Notes: generated from the letters alone by a model not told the origin. Counted from the stretch's first letter, positions 45,449-56,100 are shown. The stretch is DNA of 64,000 nucleotides from Skeletonema marinoi (GCA_030544225.1 CM060495.1:2294001-2358000); one strand, 5' to 3'. A program made the numbers and translations.

Positions 45449-48410
45449 TTACCCGCTGATTGATTCCTCACTGATAGCGTCCCACTCAGGAAAGAGACCA
45501 TTTCTGTAGATGAACGAGCGTTCATCATCAGAAAGTTCGTCAAAACTGCTGTAACCAAGTGAGATCAGGAACTGCTGGATTGTGAAGTCACAGAAGTGCT
45601 TGTCCAAGTGGTTGTTATAAACAATGCGTGCAAATCCATACTTGAAGGTGTCTTCGATATCAGCCTTGAACATGTCTTTGAGCTCGCCTTCGTCTTTGTA
45701 AGGGTTGCCCTTCTCGGTACCTTTCTTGTAATTGCCAGCGAGGAAATTGTTGACCATGCCAGAAGCGTTTTCTTCAAGATTGTTGAAAAGGTAAGACGCA
45801 AGAACGCTGCCATCATCGCACATGGAACGAAATGTGGACTCGAATTTCTTAGAAAGAACTTCTAGAGGGAAGCCAGACGGGTTACTCCTGAACTCACAAC
45901 TGGGCTTACTAACAGGATATGGCAAAGAACCGTTGGTACTTCGGCCCCTACGTTGCAACTTATTCTCTCCGTGATGAGTTCCGCGAATAAATTTGTCATC
46001 CCATGTCGAATAACACAAAGCTGGATTGGAGTCAGCAGCGTTGGACCCCTGCACTTTAAACCAGAGCGCAAACGAAGGGTTAAGCGAGTCGGCCTTGAAA
46101 TACCACAATGCATTGCCCATGTTACTAAGGATGCCAATGTGGACCTTCTCGCCTGTTCGACGATCAGTAATACCAGACGTCAATTCAAACACCACTCTGC
46201 TGCGAGAGTTGATTTGTTTCTTCTTCAGTGACTCCACGACTATAGGAGAAGAACCCCAACCACCGATTTTGTCATTGACATTGACAGTCCTGCTGCCGGG
46301 CTTAGAAGGCAAAAGTGTATCAGCATTGTCGATCTTACTTGAATCAGCTTTCAAATAAGGATTGACCCTGATCTTACTGGGAGGCAATACAATGTCGGCC
46401 TCGTCCTCGTGGTGTTGACGCTTCTGAGGAGTTACGAACAGTCCACTTCCTTGACTACTGACGTGATCAGCCGCTACAACCTTCGGAACACCAATCCCAT
46501 CATAACCCCGGCTGCTCAATGGCCCAGCAATGCCGTCATGCTTGATAGTCGAAGATCTGCGATTGAGACCACTCGACTTAGATGTACTTTCCTCGTCTAA
46601 ATCCGAATCAATCAGATCTGTGACTGACTTAACTGGAAAGTAACCAGTAATTTTGAGCGACTCGAAATTGACAGCGGCGCGGAACATCAAAGGTTCAACT
46701 TCGCTACGCTGAACTGCGGTCTGGTCGATGAATGCATCATCATCCGACTCCAATTCACTTTCCCCAGTAGGGAAGAACTCTGAGCCACCTTCGAAGCGAT
46801 AATCACTGTAACGTGAAGGGCTAATGTTCAATAACCGAACTGTGGAATCACCAATAGACGGTGGCGATAAAACCAACAATGTACGATTGAAGAGCTTCGA
46901 TAAAGCACAGAGTACGAAGATATTCCACCTGACTGTTCTCTCGCTAGACACTTTGCCGCCCAAATAAGAGGCCAACAAGTCAGACATTGCCAGTTTCTGA
47001 GACAAAGTCAGGGGAACGCCACTTGCGGTAGTACGAGACTTCATCTGCTTGCGAAGGTACTTAATAATTCTTTTCAAAGAGTCAAAATCAGACGAGCCCG
47101 CCTCAGCGAATAAAGTGACTAAGGTCTCCAACACACCGATAGAATGGTTGTCAGTTAATTCCATCAGGTTGTTGTCGTAATAAAACTCACGACAACGACG
47201 CTTGTAAGTACTTTCAAACGCAGCTTCGGTAGGAATCTCAGCTGGAGTGCAGTCATAAAGAATATCAGAACTGTCACTGCTGTCAGACATAACACTAGAT
47301 TCATCATCAGACTCTTCGTGATCCGACTGCTTCGGCATTGCCTCAGAATAGACACTGTTGGCAAGCTTACCAACATTAGCTTTAGATGCAACATCCTGTT
47401 CATATGACCCACCATCGTCAATGTTGACGTCGTTTGCGTCACTGTCCTCGAGTACCTGAGAACGAGAACGTTGTACACGCCTACTCTTCCTACAACTGTG
47501 CAAACGTAAATCAGCACTCTTGACATCGTCATCGCTGCCAGAAGTGTCCTTGTAAGGATCATCGAGCCTGGCAAACTCGCTTGTGTTGCTAGTACCACCA
47601 TCATTAACTGATTTGATCGAAGAGGATAAGCCATCAACCAAGACAGATGAGTTAGCTTGATGATGATGGCGGGCCGAGGAAATTGACCTCATTTTTACTT
47701 GATTTGGCCCAGCTGGAGACAAGAAGTAACTATCAACACGGTTGCTACCATCTTTGCGAGGAACATCGTATCGACTCCATCCAGGTCCAATGAGATCGTC
47801 GCAAGCAACCAAAATGGGAGCAGTGTCGTAAACACTGTTTAAATGATGGAGACCCCAGTATTTTAATGGTTAGAAATGTGACAGTGACATGACAAAAAAA
47901 GTAACATAGAGAGCACAAGCGAACACACCTGATTTTACTAGCGACCGCAGGCACAACGCCGACCGAGCTACGGCGGCGAGGCGACACAGACACCAATGAA
48001 GCCGAAGAAGCCTTGCCATCAACAGCAGGAGACAAGCCCGCGAGATGCTCGGTTGAATTATCTTGACTCAAATGATTGTTGTCGTAACGAATAGCAAGAA
48101 TAGCATTGATTAAAGCAGCTTTCTTCGTCGGGAAGGGTGACTGGCTAAACCCGACTCCTTGCAAGATGAAAGCCAGGTCCTTTGCCGAGTAGGCGTTAAA
48201 GGCCGCTTTGCCAACTGCGTGAGCGGTTTTTGGTAGTTTGCTGCGACCGCCAAGCTTGTCAGCAGCGATCTGGGCCAAGAACGTATCCTCGACTGAACTC
48301 CACACAATACTTGTAACAGCTGGCGGAACGAACTTCGTTTTACGTTGGCCCTTGCCGGCCTTGCCGGCCTTGGCTGCGGAAACTGGCTGAGAACTACGAT
48401 CGACTAACAT
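45449..48410 (-). CDS. SAP-like and MBD-like protein carried by the Helitron
   Basis: Two exons, 48410-47929 and 47834-45449 (intron 94 bp, phase 2), give 955 residues. The N-terminus is basic (AAKAGKAGKGQRKTKF). Residues of about 70-115 (AYSAKDLAFILQGVGFSQSP..KKAALINAIL) have the spacing of a SAP DNA-binding helix pair. Residues of about 170-210 (GPGWSRYDVPRKDG, VDSYFLSPAG, VKMRSISSA) follow the order of a methyl-CpG-binding (MBD/TAM-type) domain: W-x-R, R-x-x-G, D-x-Y-F-x-S-P-x-G, R-S. Long acidic/Ser-rich regions follow. The C-terminal 250 residues are globular with no family I recognise. The domain calls are by eye and tentative. A chromatin or methyl-DNA binding role for the element is inferred. 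The single intron contains palindrome 5. Confidence 0.65.
47838..47866. repeat. palindrome 5, in the SAP/MBD-like gene intron
   Basis: Arms TTTAAAT and ATTTTAA around TGGAGACCCCA. It ends two bases from the AG acceptor of the intron 47835-47928 (read on the minus strand), so one arm contributes to the acceptor region. Confidence 0.85.
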
Positions 48411-48708
48411 GATAAGGATGACGGAGTGATTGAGATAAGGTAACAGATAATGAACTGGCAAAGCTAACACAGTCAATTAGCAGAAGAAATAGAAAGCTTG
48501 AACGGTGTGCATTTATTTGAAGTACTGATTCCACCGCAAGATGTGCTAAGTAGCAGTCCACTGGAAAGATACGAAATCTGATTGTAGGCAAAAATGAGTA
48601 AGATACAGACTTCAATGAAGGTGGCCTGATAACCAATTGGTAAAACAAGCCAACAAAACAAAACGTACCACAAATTTTACCACATCGACAAAGCAACCAA
48701 GATATACC
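48411..48708. promoter_or_regulatory. shared divergent promoter region
   Basis: The 298-bp interval separates the start codons of the SAP/MBD-like gene (-) and the 1185-residue gene (+). It has no palindrome of the element family and no motif I recognise. Confidence 0.45.
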
Positions 48709-51700
48709 ATGGAAAAAACAGCAGTAACAAACGGCCAAGGAGTAGGTTCGCCGGCTGAGAAGCCGACCAATGACGACGAAGCGAACGCAACGACCTCAAC
48801 AGTTGCAGCGTCGGAACATGGGCAAGGCGGCGACACAACAAGCAGTGCAAATCAAGTTGCGACGAACAAGACTACCGAAGTCGTCGACCCAGGTGATTCA
48901 AACATGAAGGTTGCATCTGTTGTGAAGTGGCATGCAACTGTGCTGTTGTTACTAACGCATGTTGTTGGCGGACGCGTAATGGAAGCACGTGTGAATGCTA
49001 ACCCTGTTGTATCCGAAACGACAAGTAGGCTGCAAAATACACTCGCCGGGAATCCGAACGAGGCGAAATTAACCGAGGGGGATGTGATGTCGAGCAGCTT
49101 TGTCTCGGTGCTGTTAATGAACAAACCCACCACGGACGAATTGTGTGACAGAGTGAATAATGTAAGTTTACCAGATAGTGTGTGCAATTTAAGCAACTCC
49201 ACGATTTTAAAGGAGAAATCATTTGATGTGAGCAGTTAAAATGCTGGAGACCCCATCATTTTAACGACGAACTATTTTGAAGCGTGCGCATAAAATGATG
49301 GAGACTCCATGATTTTAATGATGAGCTCTTCTGATGTGTGCATTTAAAATGTTGGCAATTGAATGTGAAGCGACAATTTCACTGATATGTTCTAATGATA
49401 ATTATATTCTTGCACACAACAGCCAGATACTGATATATTACTCATCGACGGAATGAATGGGATGGGATCAGTGGTGCACAGTAGCGGCCCGCAGTGTACA
49501 CCTTGTGAGCAAACACAAGATTTAAAAGTCTTCCAAGCATTATCACTCGACGACCTTAATATGCTGTTTAGCAACAACGTCACTACTTCAGACGGAAGAA
49601 AGAACTTTGCCGAGCAGTACAATCGACACAACTTCCAAAATAAGTTCATTTGGAAGGACGAGGAGGAAAAGGAGGTCGAATCAGACTCTGCCTGGACAGC
49701 GTTCATGAAGTTCAAGAAATCATTCGACGTCATTAATACACTTATGATCAGCATGGAGGAGGGCAATCATCGCCTACTTGCATCCTTTTTCACTTTGGCA
49801 GGTAGAAAAGCGCATCCAATGTCAAAGCTAACGATGGAAGAACCTACTCAGGGCGAAAAGCTGACCCCTGAGTATCTGAGGAAAGAAGGAAAAAATATCG
49901 ACCAGAACAAGCTGACGAAGGAAGGTGGAACAGATTTGCAGACGAAAATACTAGCTATTTTTATGGACAAAGATGCCAAACAAGTGAGTGTTAATGGACT
50001 ATTGTGCATTCCAATTCGGGCAAACACAAAAGAGTACCCTGTCAAAAATACGCTGAGAACCTGTGTTGATAGGAGCACATCACTTACAGTGGCAAAGCAC
50101 GTCAGTTCGGAAAGAACCAGTTTAATGGAAATTGCAGAAATAATGAAAACGGGGAACAGCACAAACGTCGTTGAATCTGGCGTAGTCTTTAAAGAGTGCT
50201 TCTATAAGAGCTTGGTGGATGGAAAGTTAGCGATGTTTAAATTGAATAAGAGAGATGGTGAGAAGAAGAAGAAGAAGGGGAAGAAGAAGAAAGGAGAGGT
50301 CAGCAAAGACACCGTGATAGCAAACCCATTACGTTGCTTTACTGACTACGAGATCTTTTGCACAGGAGCCTGCATCACTCCAAAAGTGTATGTGAAAAGT
50401 AAAGAGGGTGACATGGTGATGTGTTATTTTGCAGAGAGTTACTCCGATACAGCCAAAGGCGCCAAGGACTCGTTTGACCTTCACGAGTTAAATTTGCTTA
50501 TTATCGGGCCTCTGATCTTTGAAATCTGTCTGAGACAAGGTGGAATGGATCGGGAAAAACGGTTGCAAATCGCGGAATACTTTGCATCGCACGGGTACTT
50601 TAATCTGAGCTTCAACAGAAACATGCAGAATATGCCGGATATTGATTACCTGGGGGAGAAAATAGGCGATTACGGTAATGACAAGCTAGCCAATGCAGTC
50701 TTCTTGGAGAACTTGCTTACAGCAGCATGTTTGTTCGGCAGAGGCGAAGATGCCGTGAGACTAATCGACTCATTGGGAAGAGATCAGAAAGATCAGACAC
50801 TCTACTGGGAAGGAATGAGTAAGTGGCTTGCACAATTCGTTTAAATGCTGGAGTCCCCAGTATTTTATCTAACAACCACGCCTACCTCCAAATCACATCT
50901 TGCTAAATTACAGGACTGTCGTACGGACAACTCACTGTGCTGACAACTATACAGTACAGGATAATTACGCACACATTGAAAGCAAAGGGCAAGCAAATCG
51001 ATATGGGTTTCATGCGCAATATGTTGTACTTTGCTAACGTGGAAATGCTCATGAGTGTCTGGCTAGAATACGGGTTCAATCCACCGCTGAAAACGGATTT
51101 ACAGCCGGACAGATTCACCGACGATGAGGCTACCCAGGAATACTTCACAGGCGAGCACGAAGGAACGATCGAACAAGCATTAGAACTACTTAGGGAGAGC
51201 TTAAAGAAAGTAATCGGCGATGACGTCAAGAAGCTCAGTAATGTGTATGACATTCTGGGCTGGAATCACCTTTACACATCGAGCGGAAGCTTGGTAGGGT
51301 ACAACAAACTCATGGTCGCACTTTGGGTGTATGTATGGGACAAAGTGACTACCTTCGTAGACGTCGAGAAAGAACTTGGCAACAACATCACATGGGAGGA
51401 GTTTGACAAAAATGGTCTGTATTTTTGGAAAAAGAAGTTCCGTAAGGTCCCAAGGGGAGTAGGAGGCGAAACTACAACACTCAGGCAAAATCTTGAGGCA
51501 GCAACACCGACGCCGGGTACAGAAGAAGACAAATACGAGAGCGTCAGGCTGCAGGATTACCAGTCAGTATCATCTGGTAATTGCACGACCTTCCCTGATA
51601 TAGTGGGTTCGCTCTTTGAGCCACTGGTAGAGAACACCGAGAAGAAGAACACAACACAAAAATTGTCGATGGGTAAGCATAAGCCAAGAGCAGCTAAAAA

Positions 51701-52714
51701 AAAGAAGAAACGGAAGAAGAAGAAGGAAGAAGACGTTACAAATCTGACAACAAAAAAGAAGCCGAAGAAGACCACGCAGGCCGATATGTCAGAGTCGCAA
51801 GATGACGAGAGTCGCTCGGGTGACGGAGAGACTCGAAGTAACAACACAGAAAACTCACGAACTACAGCCGTGACAACCTTGCTAGAAAATGTTGCCAAAA
51901 GATATGACCACATCGAAGATAAGACAGTGCTTCTTGTGCTGCAAAAGATTGCCAGCACTGGCGAAAGCGGAAAGTACAGCGACTTGTACAATATTATGGC
52001 GCAAGCAGTGACTGTGGGAGACGCTGAACAAGACGTGACTGATGAAATCGTGGACAATGAAGAAAAGTAAGACAGACCATTATGAAACTACTACATTGTC
52101 ACGAGATTGATCGCATATTCCTCAACAAATTCTCATTTTTCAACATTATACACCGCAGCACACATGCTGAACAGGATAATCCTATTGAACAGTTGTTGAA
52201 CGATGTCATTCCTTACCTTAGCGGATTCAGCTGGCGTCCTTTGGACAACATGCGACCAACAACGCTAATGTTCATGTCAGATGTGAAGCAGGCTATTCTG
52301 GATACATACAACACTACACGAGATGAGGTAGACAAAATAACTATGGAGCAATGCAACAACAGAGAGATTGAATACTACTCTACTGGCCACTTTGAAGAAG
52401 GTCAGAGACATGCCGAGAATCTAAAGCAGTGGCTAGGTGAGAACAATATAGAGCACAGTGTATACATGTACCACATGGACGAAGATGACAGGGAAGAAGA
52501 TAGCAAACGGATCAAATCGGGTAAATTTGCTGCTCCACCACTCTACAAAGTATCGGATTACCGCGACAAAGAGGGAACAACAAGAACAACGGTACTACAG
52601 GTCCGGCAAAAGCCTACTAAACAAGTGGAAGGATATATATTCATTGAGGAAGCTGCGCTAAGTATTTTTGACAACCAGGACTACACATTTGAAGCCGAAC
52701 TGGAAGAAACATAA
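48709..52714 (+). CDS. 1185-residue protein of unknown family carried by the Helitron
   Basis: Four exons, 48709-49161, 49423-50818, 50914-52066 and 52159-52714, join in phases 0, 1 and 2 without stops. Exon 1 encodes a Thr/Ala/Glu-rich start and a hydrophobic stretch (VVKWHATVLLLLTHVVGG) that could be a core strand or a membrane segment. Near residue 250 is MEEGNHRLLASFFTLAGRK; E-G-N-H-R..A recalls the G-x-H-R-x-x-A element of ParB-like and DGQHR proteins, but I cannot confirm a relation. Two Lys-rich tracts (GEKKKKKGKKKKGE near 430, KKKKRKKKKEED near 875) suggest nuclear location. Two of its three introns contain element palindromes. The intact exons point to selection on the protein. Start ATG is in ACCATGG context. 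Confidence 0.7.
49235..49265. repeat. palindrome 6, intron 1 of the 1185-residue gene
   Basis: Arms GTTAAAAT and ATTTTAAC around TGGAGACCCCA. First of a cluster of three units in the 261-bp intron 49162-49422. Confidence 0.88.
49290..49318. repeat. palindrome 7, same intron
   Basis: Arms ATAAAAT and ATTTTAAT around TGGAGACTCCA, 24 bp after palindrome 6. Confidence 0.88.
49343..49356. repeat. palindrome half copy 8, same intron
   Basis: Only the left arm is present (TTTAAAATGTTGG). Spacing from palindrome 7 is similar to that between 6 and 7. Confidence 0.65.
50839..50868. repeat. palindrome 9, intron 2 of the 1185-residue gene
   Basis: Arms GTTTAAAT and ATTTTATC around TGGAGTCCCCA, within the 95-bp intron 50819-50913. 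Confidence 0.85.
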
Positions 52715-52790
52715 GGCAAACGAACTGCGACAAGAACAGGGAACATCAACCAAATTACACAGCAGTGATTAGAATTTAACTTACAATAAT

Positions 52791-53624
52791 TTAAAGTTGA
52801 CTGATATTGCAGTACTTTATAATATTCGGGCAGTAATCAGCTGTGACGGAGAACACCAAGGAATATCGTAGCACTAATATCATAACGTACAAAACAGCTC
52901 TGGACTCCTCGACATGACAAGGAACAATATAAGCAAACGAGGAGGACGCACAAACGCCCCACTCATTCAAATCTAAAAACACGTGAAGTAAGTCGCTTGG
53001 TGGCGAAAGGCGAGTTATCATCAAATCCAACAGCTTGATTTGGTACTCGAGATAGCTGACCGACCGATCTCCATACAAAACGACCTTGCTGCCAAACCCC
53101 CATCGTTTATGTGAGACAAAATAATTGAATAAGTCAAACAAATCCCTAAATAAGCTAAATCCAACAATGGAAGATGACAAAGGATCTACAGTCAGACCGA
53201 GGGAAGACAACGGCTCTAACGTTGGTACCAAAGGTAAGAAATCACCACGACACCCAATGTTGTAAATTGAACAAAAGGATGATAAGTCCAAAGTAACCCA
53301 ACCACTACGCATAACTAAAACGTCCCACAGCCGCCAGAAATGGTCGTCAAACATAAAACCGGACCTGGTATGCCAATTCACCGCTAGGGCAGTAGAGATC
53401 AATACGCCGCCAGATGCAAAGAAGGATTCACATGAGTCAATTTCCTGGCTAACGACACTCGAAGTGACAACTTCAATAGTATAATCAGCTTTGCTGCGGT
53501 AAACAGACCTAGCACTATTGAACAGCTCATCATTCAATCGACGAATCAGAGTCAACAAAGACGCCAAACTGACGGGCTTATTAACGCAAGAGCGCGACGG
53601 AACTGATGATTGCCAATCGACCAT
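52791..53624 (-). CDS. hypothetical Helitron-carried protein, 277 residues
   Basis: Single-exon frame with an ATG at 53624. The sequence is rich in Ser, Leu, Phe and Val, with buried-type hydrophobic strands and scattered Cys. No signal peptide, membrane helix or known motif is clear. It is convergent with the 1185-residue gene (76 bp between stops). It begins about 295 bp from the divergent small gene at 53920, repeating the paired layout of the other genes in the element. No function is proposed. Confidence 0.6.
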   Translation of the reverse strand: MVDWQSSVPSRSCVNKPVSLASLLTLIRRLNDELFNSARSVYRSKADYTIEVVTSSVVSQEIDSCESFFASGGVLISTALAVNWHTRSGFMFDDHFWRLWDVLVMRSGWVTLDLSSFCSIYNIGCRGDFLPLVPTLEPLSSLGLTVDPLSSSIVGFSLFRDLFDLFNYFVSHKRWGFGSKVVLYGDRSVSYLEYQIKLLDLMITRLSPPSDLLHVFLDLNEWGVCASSSFAYIVPCHVEESRAVLYVMILVLRYSLVFSVTADYCPNIIKYCNISQL

Positions 53625-53919
53625 GGATGATAGAGGATTGAGAAAACAAATAGTATTACACTAGAACGAACAGAACTGACTCATCGATGTAACTCACTAC
53701 ATGATGTGAAGTTGAAAGGACACAGAGAATGTGCAAGTGGTGTGGTGGACAGACGAGAAAAAGATTGGCGGAAACGAGAAAAGAAGTGCCATTGGCGACG
53801 AATAAAATTATTACACCACCAATAAGTGAGCAACTACTTAAGTAAGTAGATTGGTCCATGATGGTAAAGAAGAGCAGAGGAAAGGACCAAGACAAGCAAC
53901 ATACAACACACGACCTACC

Positions 53920-54303
53920 ATGAACAATAGAAATATAGGACAAAACGGGAGCAAAATACATAGTGTTGACACAATCACTGCATTGTCAAATGAGCTTAGA
54001 ATGGAATTAGGCCTGGCAAATAATGCACTGGGCAACGCTGTGGTAACAAAGATAATAAAACAAGCGAGCGGCGACAGTAACTTAGCAAAAAAGATAATTC
54101 CTGGTTACAGGAAAGCAATAAAAGAACAATATCCCGACGAATTCGACGAGCTGATAATTCTTGATTACATGGATGACGAGGAGTATCACAAGACGAGCGC
54201 GCCTAATATGAAAAGGCCAGCTTGTCGATACGAAGTACGGAATAATGTGCCAAAGACAATAGTATTCATGCAACATTCGTGCTACAGACCAAGCCTAGAA
54301 TGA
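53920..54303 (+). CDS. hypothetical Helitron-carried small protein, 127 residues
   Basis: Frame from the ATG at 53920 (context ACCATGA). The N-terminal half is helical (NELRMELGLANNALGNAVVTKIIKQASG). The middle is basic, then acidic (DEFDELIILDYMDDEE), and the end is CRYEVRNNVPKTIVFMQHSC. A compact all-alpha fold with an acidic tail is plausible. No family is recognised. It may be a fragment, since 480 bp of gene-free sequence follow before the Helitron end. Confidence 0.55.
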   Translation: MNNRNIGQNGSKIHSVDTITALSNELRMELGLANNALGNAVVTKIIKQASGDSNLAKKIIPGYRKAIKEQYPDEFDELIILDYMDDEEYHKTSAPNMKRPACRYEVRNNVPKTIVFMQHSCYRPSLE

Positions 54304-54549
54304 AAGGAGAATAACCAGATAGAATGAAAACAAACCGAGGAAAACGAACAAGGGGAGCAAAAAGCCAAGACAATTAAAAGCAAATCCCACTTGTTATTGT
54401 GACACGAGTTATACAACATATTACCTAGTGACACCTACTTCGCTTTGCCGCCCTTACTCGCTAACTTCTTTGAATATAGAAGTGCGATAGACTGAGTGAA
54501 TAAATTACTCAGCTAACGAGCATAACGAGAAGAACTCAAAGCCTGGGCA

Positions 54550-54581
54550 GTTAAAATAGTGGGGTTGCCAACATTTTAACG
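54550..54581. repeat. palindrome 10, terminal region
   Basis: Arms GTTAAAAT and ATTTTAAC around a TGGGGTTGCCA core, the same core subtype as palindrome 1 at the opposite end of the element. Confidence 0.82.
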
Positions 54582-54631
54582 GAAGGAAACTTCGTCAACG
54601 GGCAAAAAGGGGGAGAAGCCAAAAGTGAGCA

Positions 54632-54665
54632 GGTAAAATAGTGCACTAACCAACTTCTTAAATGG
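54632..54665. repeat. palindrome 11, degenerate copy
   Basis: GTAAAATAGTG on the left and CTTAAATGG on the right keep the arm pattern with mismatches; it follows a stretch also seen near 44070 (AAAAAGGGGGAG). Confidence 0.5.
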
Positions 54666-54783
54666 TGATAAATAACCATACCAATAACAAAAGTGAGAAG
54701 TGTAAGAACACAGTCAGTATTGCAGAGCAACTTTATAGTCAGACATAGTGACTAAATGATAGGAAACACAACAACCAGCACAA

Positions 54784-54796
54784 GGCCCCGAGGGCC
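54784..54796. repeat. 13-bp inverted repeat, Rep 5' side of the Helitron
   Basis: GGCCCCGAGGGCC, the exact inverse of 35450-35462. It sits about 90 bp inside the likely element end, so the two copies would be asymmetric relative to the termini. Confidence 0.5.
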
Positions 54797-54885
54797 ACAC
54801 TGCAGCAAGGCCCAGCCACACAGACCAGCACACAACGCACAAAAAGCACTGCAGAGACACACCAGTTTATAGACCACTACAATTG

Positions 54886-56100
54886 ATGGGAGAACAGAAT
54901 ATAGTTCCAATGACTGTAGAAGGATATACTATTCCTCTTACCTATGTCAACGGTCTTCCACATGTCCAGACGACCTACCCTACGGATGCACAATTGGATA
55001 CCTTGCCGCGCATCGTTATGACTAAGGAAACACCATGGAATCCAAGACGATATGATGGGGATCAGGCTTCTGGGAGTACATTCACGGATGTATATACACC
55101 AAACCGGGATGAAGAGGCGTACTATTTGGACGAAGAAATCATTGGAGAAGCTGGGGAGCGTGTCATCGAGATAGAAGATGAGGATAGTGAAGATTTGATC
55201 CAAGAACTGGATGAGGATGATGAGGATAGTCAGGATGAACTTCCATCTTTGGGTTTGATCGACAGGGGAGCTAATGGAAGTATTGCCATTCCGTTCAGGG
55301 ATATCTATGGTGGCTCGTTCAGGGATATCTATGGTGGCTTGAATAATTGTAAGAATCCTAGGGTGCCGAGATCATTTCGAGAGGCGATGACTATTGACGA
55401 AGAAAACGGGAACTCATTATGGGAAGATGCACTTACCAAGGAGATGAATAAGTTGGAAGCCTTGTTTGGAGACGACGTCCAATTCTATCGCTACTCACAG
55501 GGAGCTCAAGACTCGTGGATACACTTCACTGACAACGCGGAATTTCGTACCTTCAAGCCATTGTACTTATCCTTTAGTCTCAAGCGAAATGGAGCGAATG
55601 TGGTTGCAAGAGTTAGGGTGGTATCAGACAGCATCGGTGGGAATGATCCACATGCATTGTGCATCCGCAATTATTGGATTGAAACCTTGAGACGTCGTAT
55701 CAGGAGTGATGATATTGTTCGGATGTTTCGTGCAGGAGGTCCCTTTGACAGGTATGATCCTTATGATTGCTGTTCTCACAGAGGGTTCTGCAGGTGTACC
55801 AATGGAGGTCTACTAGCATTGATTGAACTGATTGAAGATGGTTTGGTTGAAAGTGAGATGGGTTTTGCGGAATCTCCTGCCTATCAGATGATGCAGGCAC
55901 GAGCTAATGGAATCCAAGGGAGCGTTGAACCAAGAGTACGTGAGATGTTCGACAGGATCCACAGGATTAGGGAACAAGTTCATACTGATGTAGTATGTTG
56001 GGAATGCCTTTAGAAAGGAATTTGTAAAGAAACTGGGGAGAAAATTGGGGAGAAAATAGGGGAGATATCAACGTAACAACATGCACCGTTGATTGGGGAG
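54886..56100 (+). mobile_element. right internal part of the LTR element
   Basis: The coding remnant ends at about 56013. It begins with MTVEGYTIPLTYVNGLPHVQ and PTDAQLDTLPRIVMT, segments typical of the region after the protease in diatom copia elements. It later has PRSFREAMTIDEENGNSLWE, the usual lead-in to copia reverse transcriptase. The polymerase itself is not recognised; a different Cys-containing region follows. A purine-rich tract directly before 56101 is the likely plus-strand priming tract. Confidence 0.7.

Larger units (their letters stand above)
54304..54780. other. Helitron terminal non-coding region
   Basis: No gene. It contains palindrome 10 and a degenerate copy 11, and forms the Rep 5' side terminal region of the element. 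Confidence 0.5.
35464..54885 (-). mobile_element. Helitron with six genes, nested in the LTR element
   Basis: About 19.4 kb of unrelated sequence separates the two retroelement parts. It encodes the Rep/helicase expected of Helitrons plus five accessory genes. Orientation is given by the Rep gene (minus strand). The exact ends are uncertain: left between about 35450 and 35520, right between about 54780 and 54890. A short GC-rich hairpin lies at the Rep-gene 3' side, where Helitrons carry a subterminal hairpin, and its 13-bp sequence recurs inverted near the other end. No capsid, DNA polymerase B or integrase was seen. Helitrons insert without target duplication, which fits the absence of an obvious one here. 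Confidence 0.75.

Noticed and set aside
35819-54665. Palindromes considered as a CRISPR-like array
   Set aside because: Copies are scattered over 19 kb, vary in sequence, lack regular spacers, and the genome is eukaryotic.
35464-54885. Reading the inner element as a Polinton or integrated large DNA virus, suggested by its protease, many genes and hairpins at gene ends
   Set aside because: No capsid, DNA polymerase B, packaging ATPase or integrase was seen. The HUH Rep and Pif1 helicase identify a Helitron.
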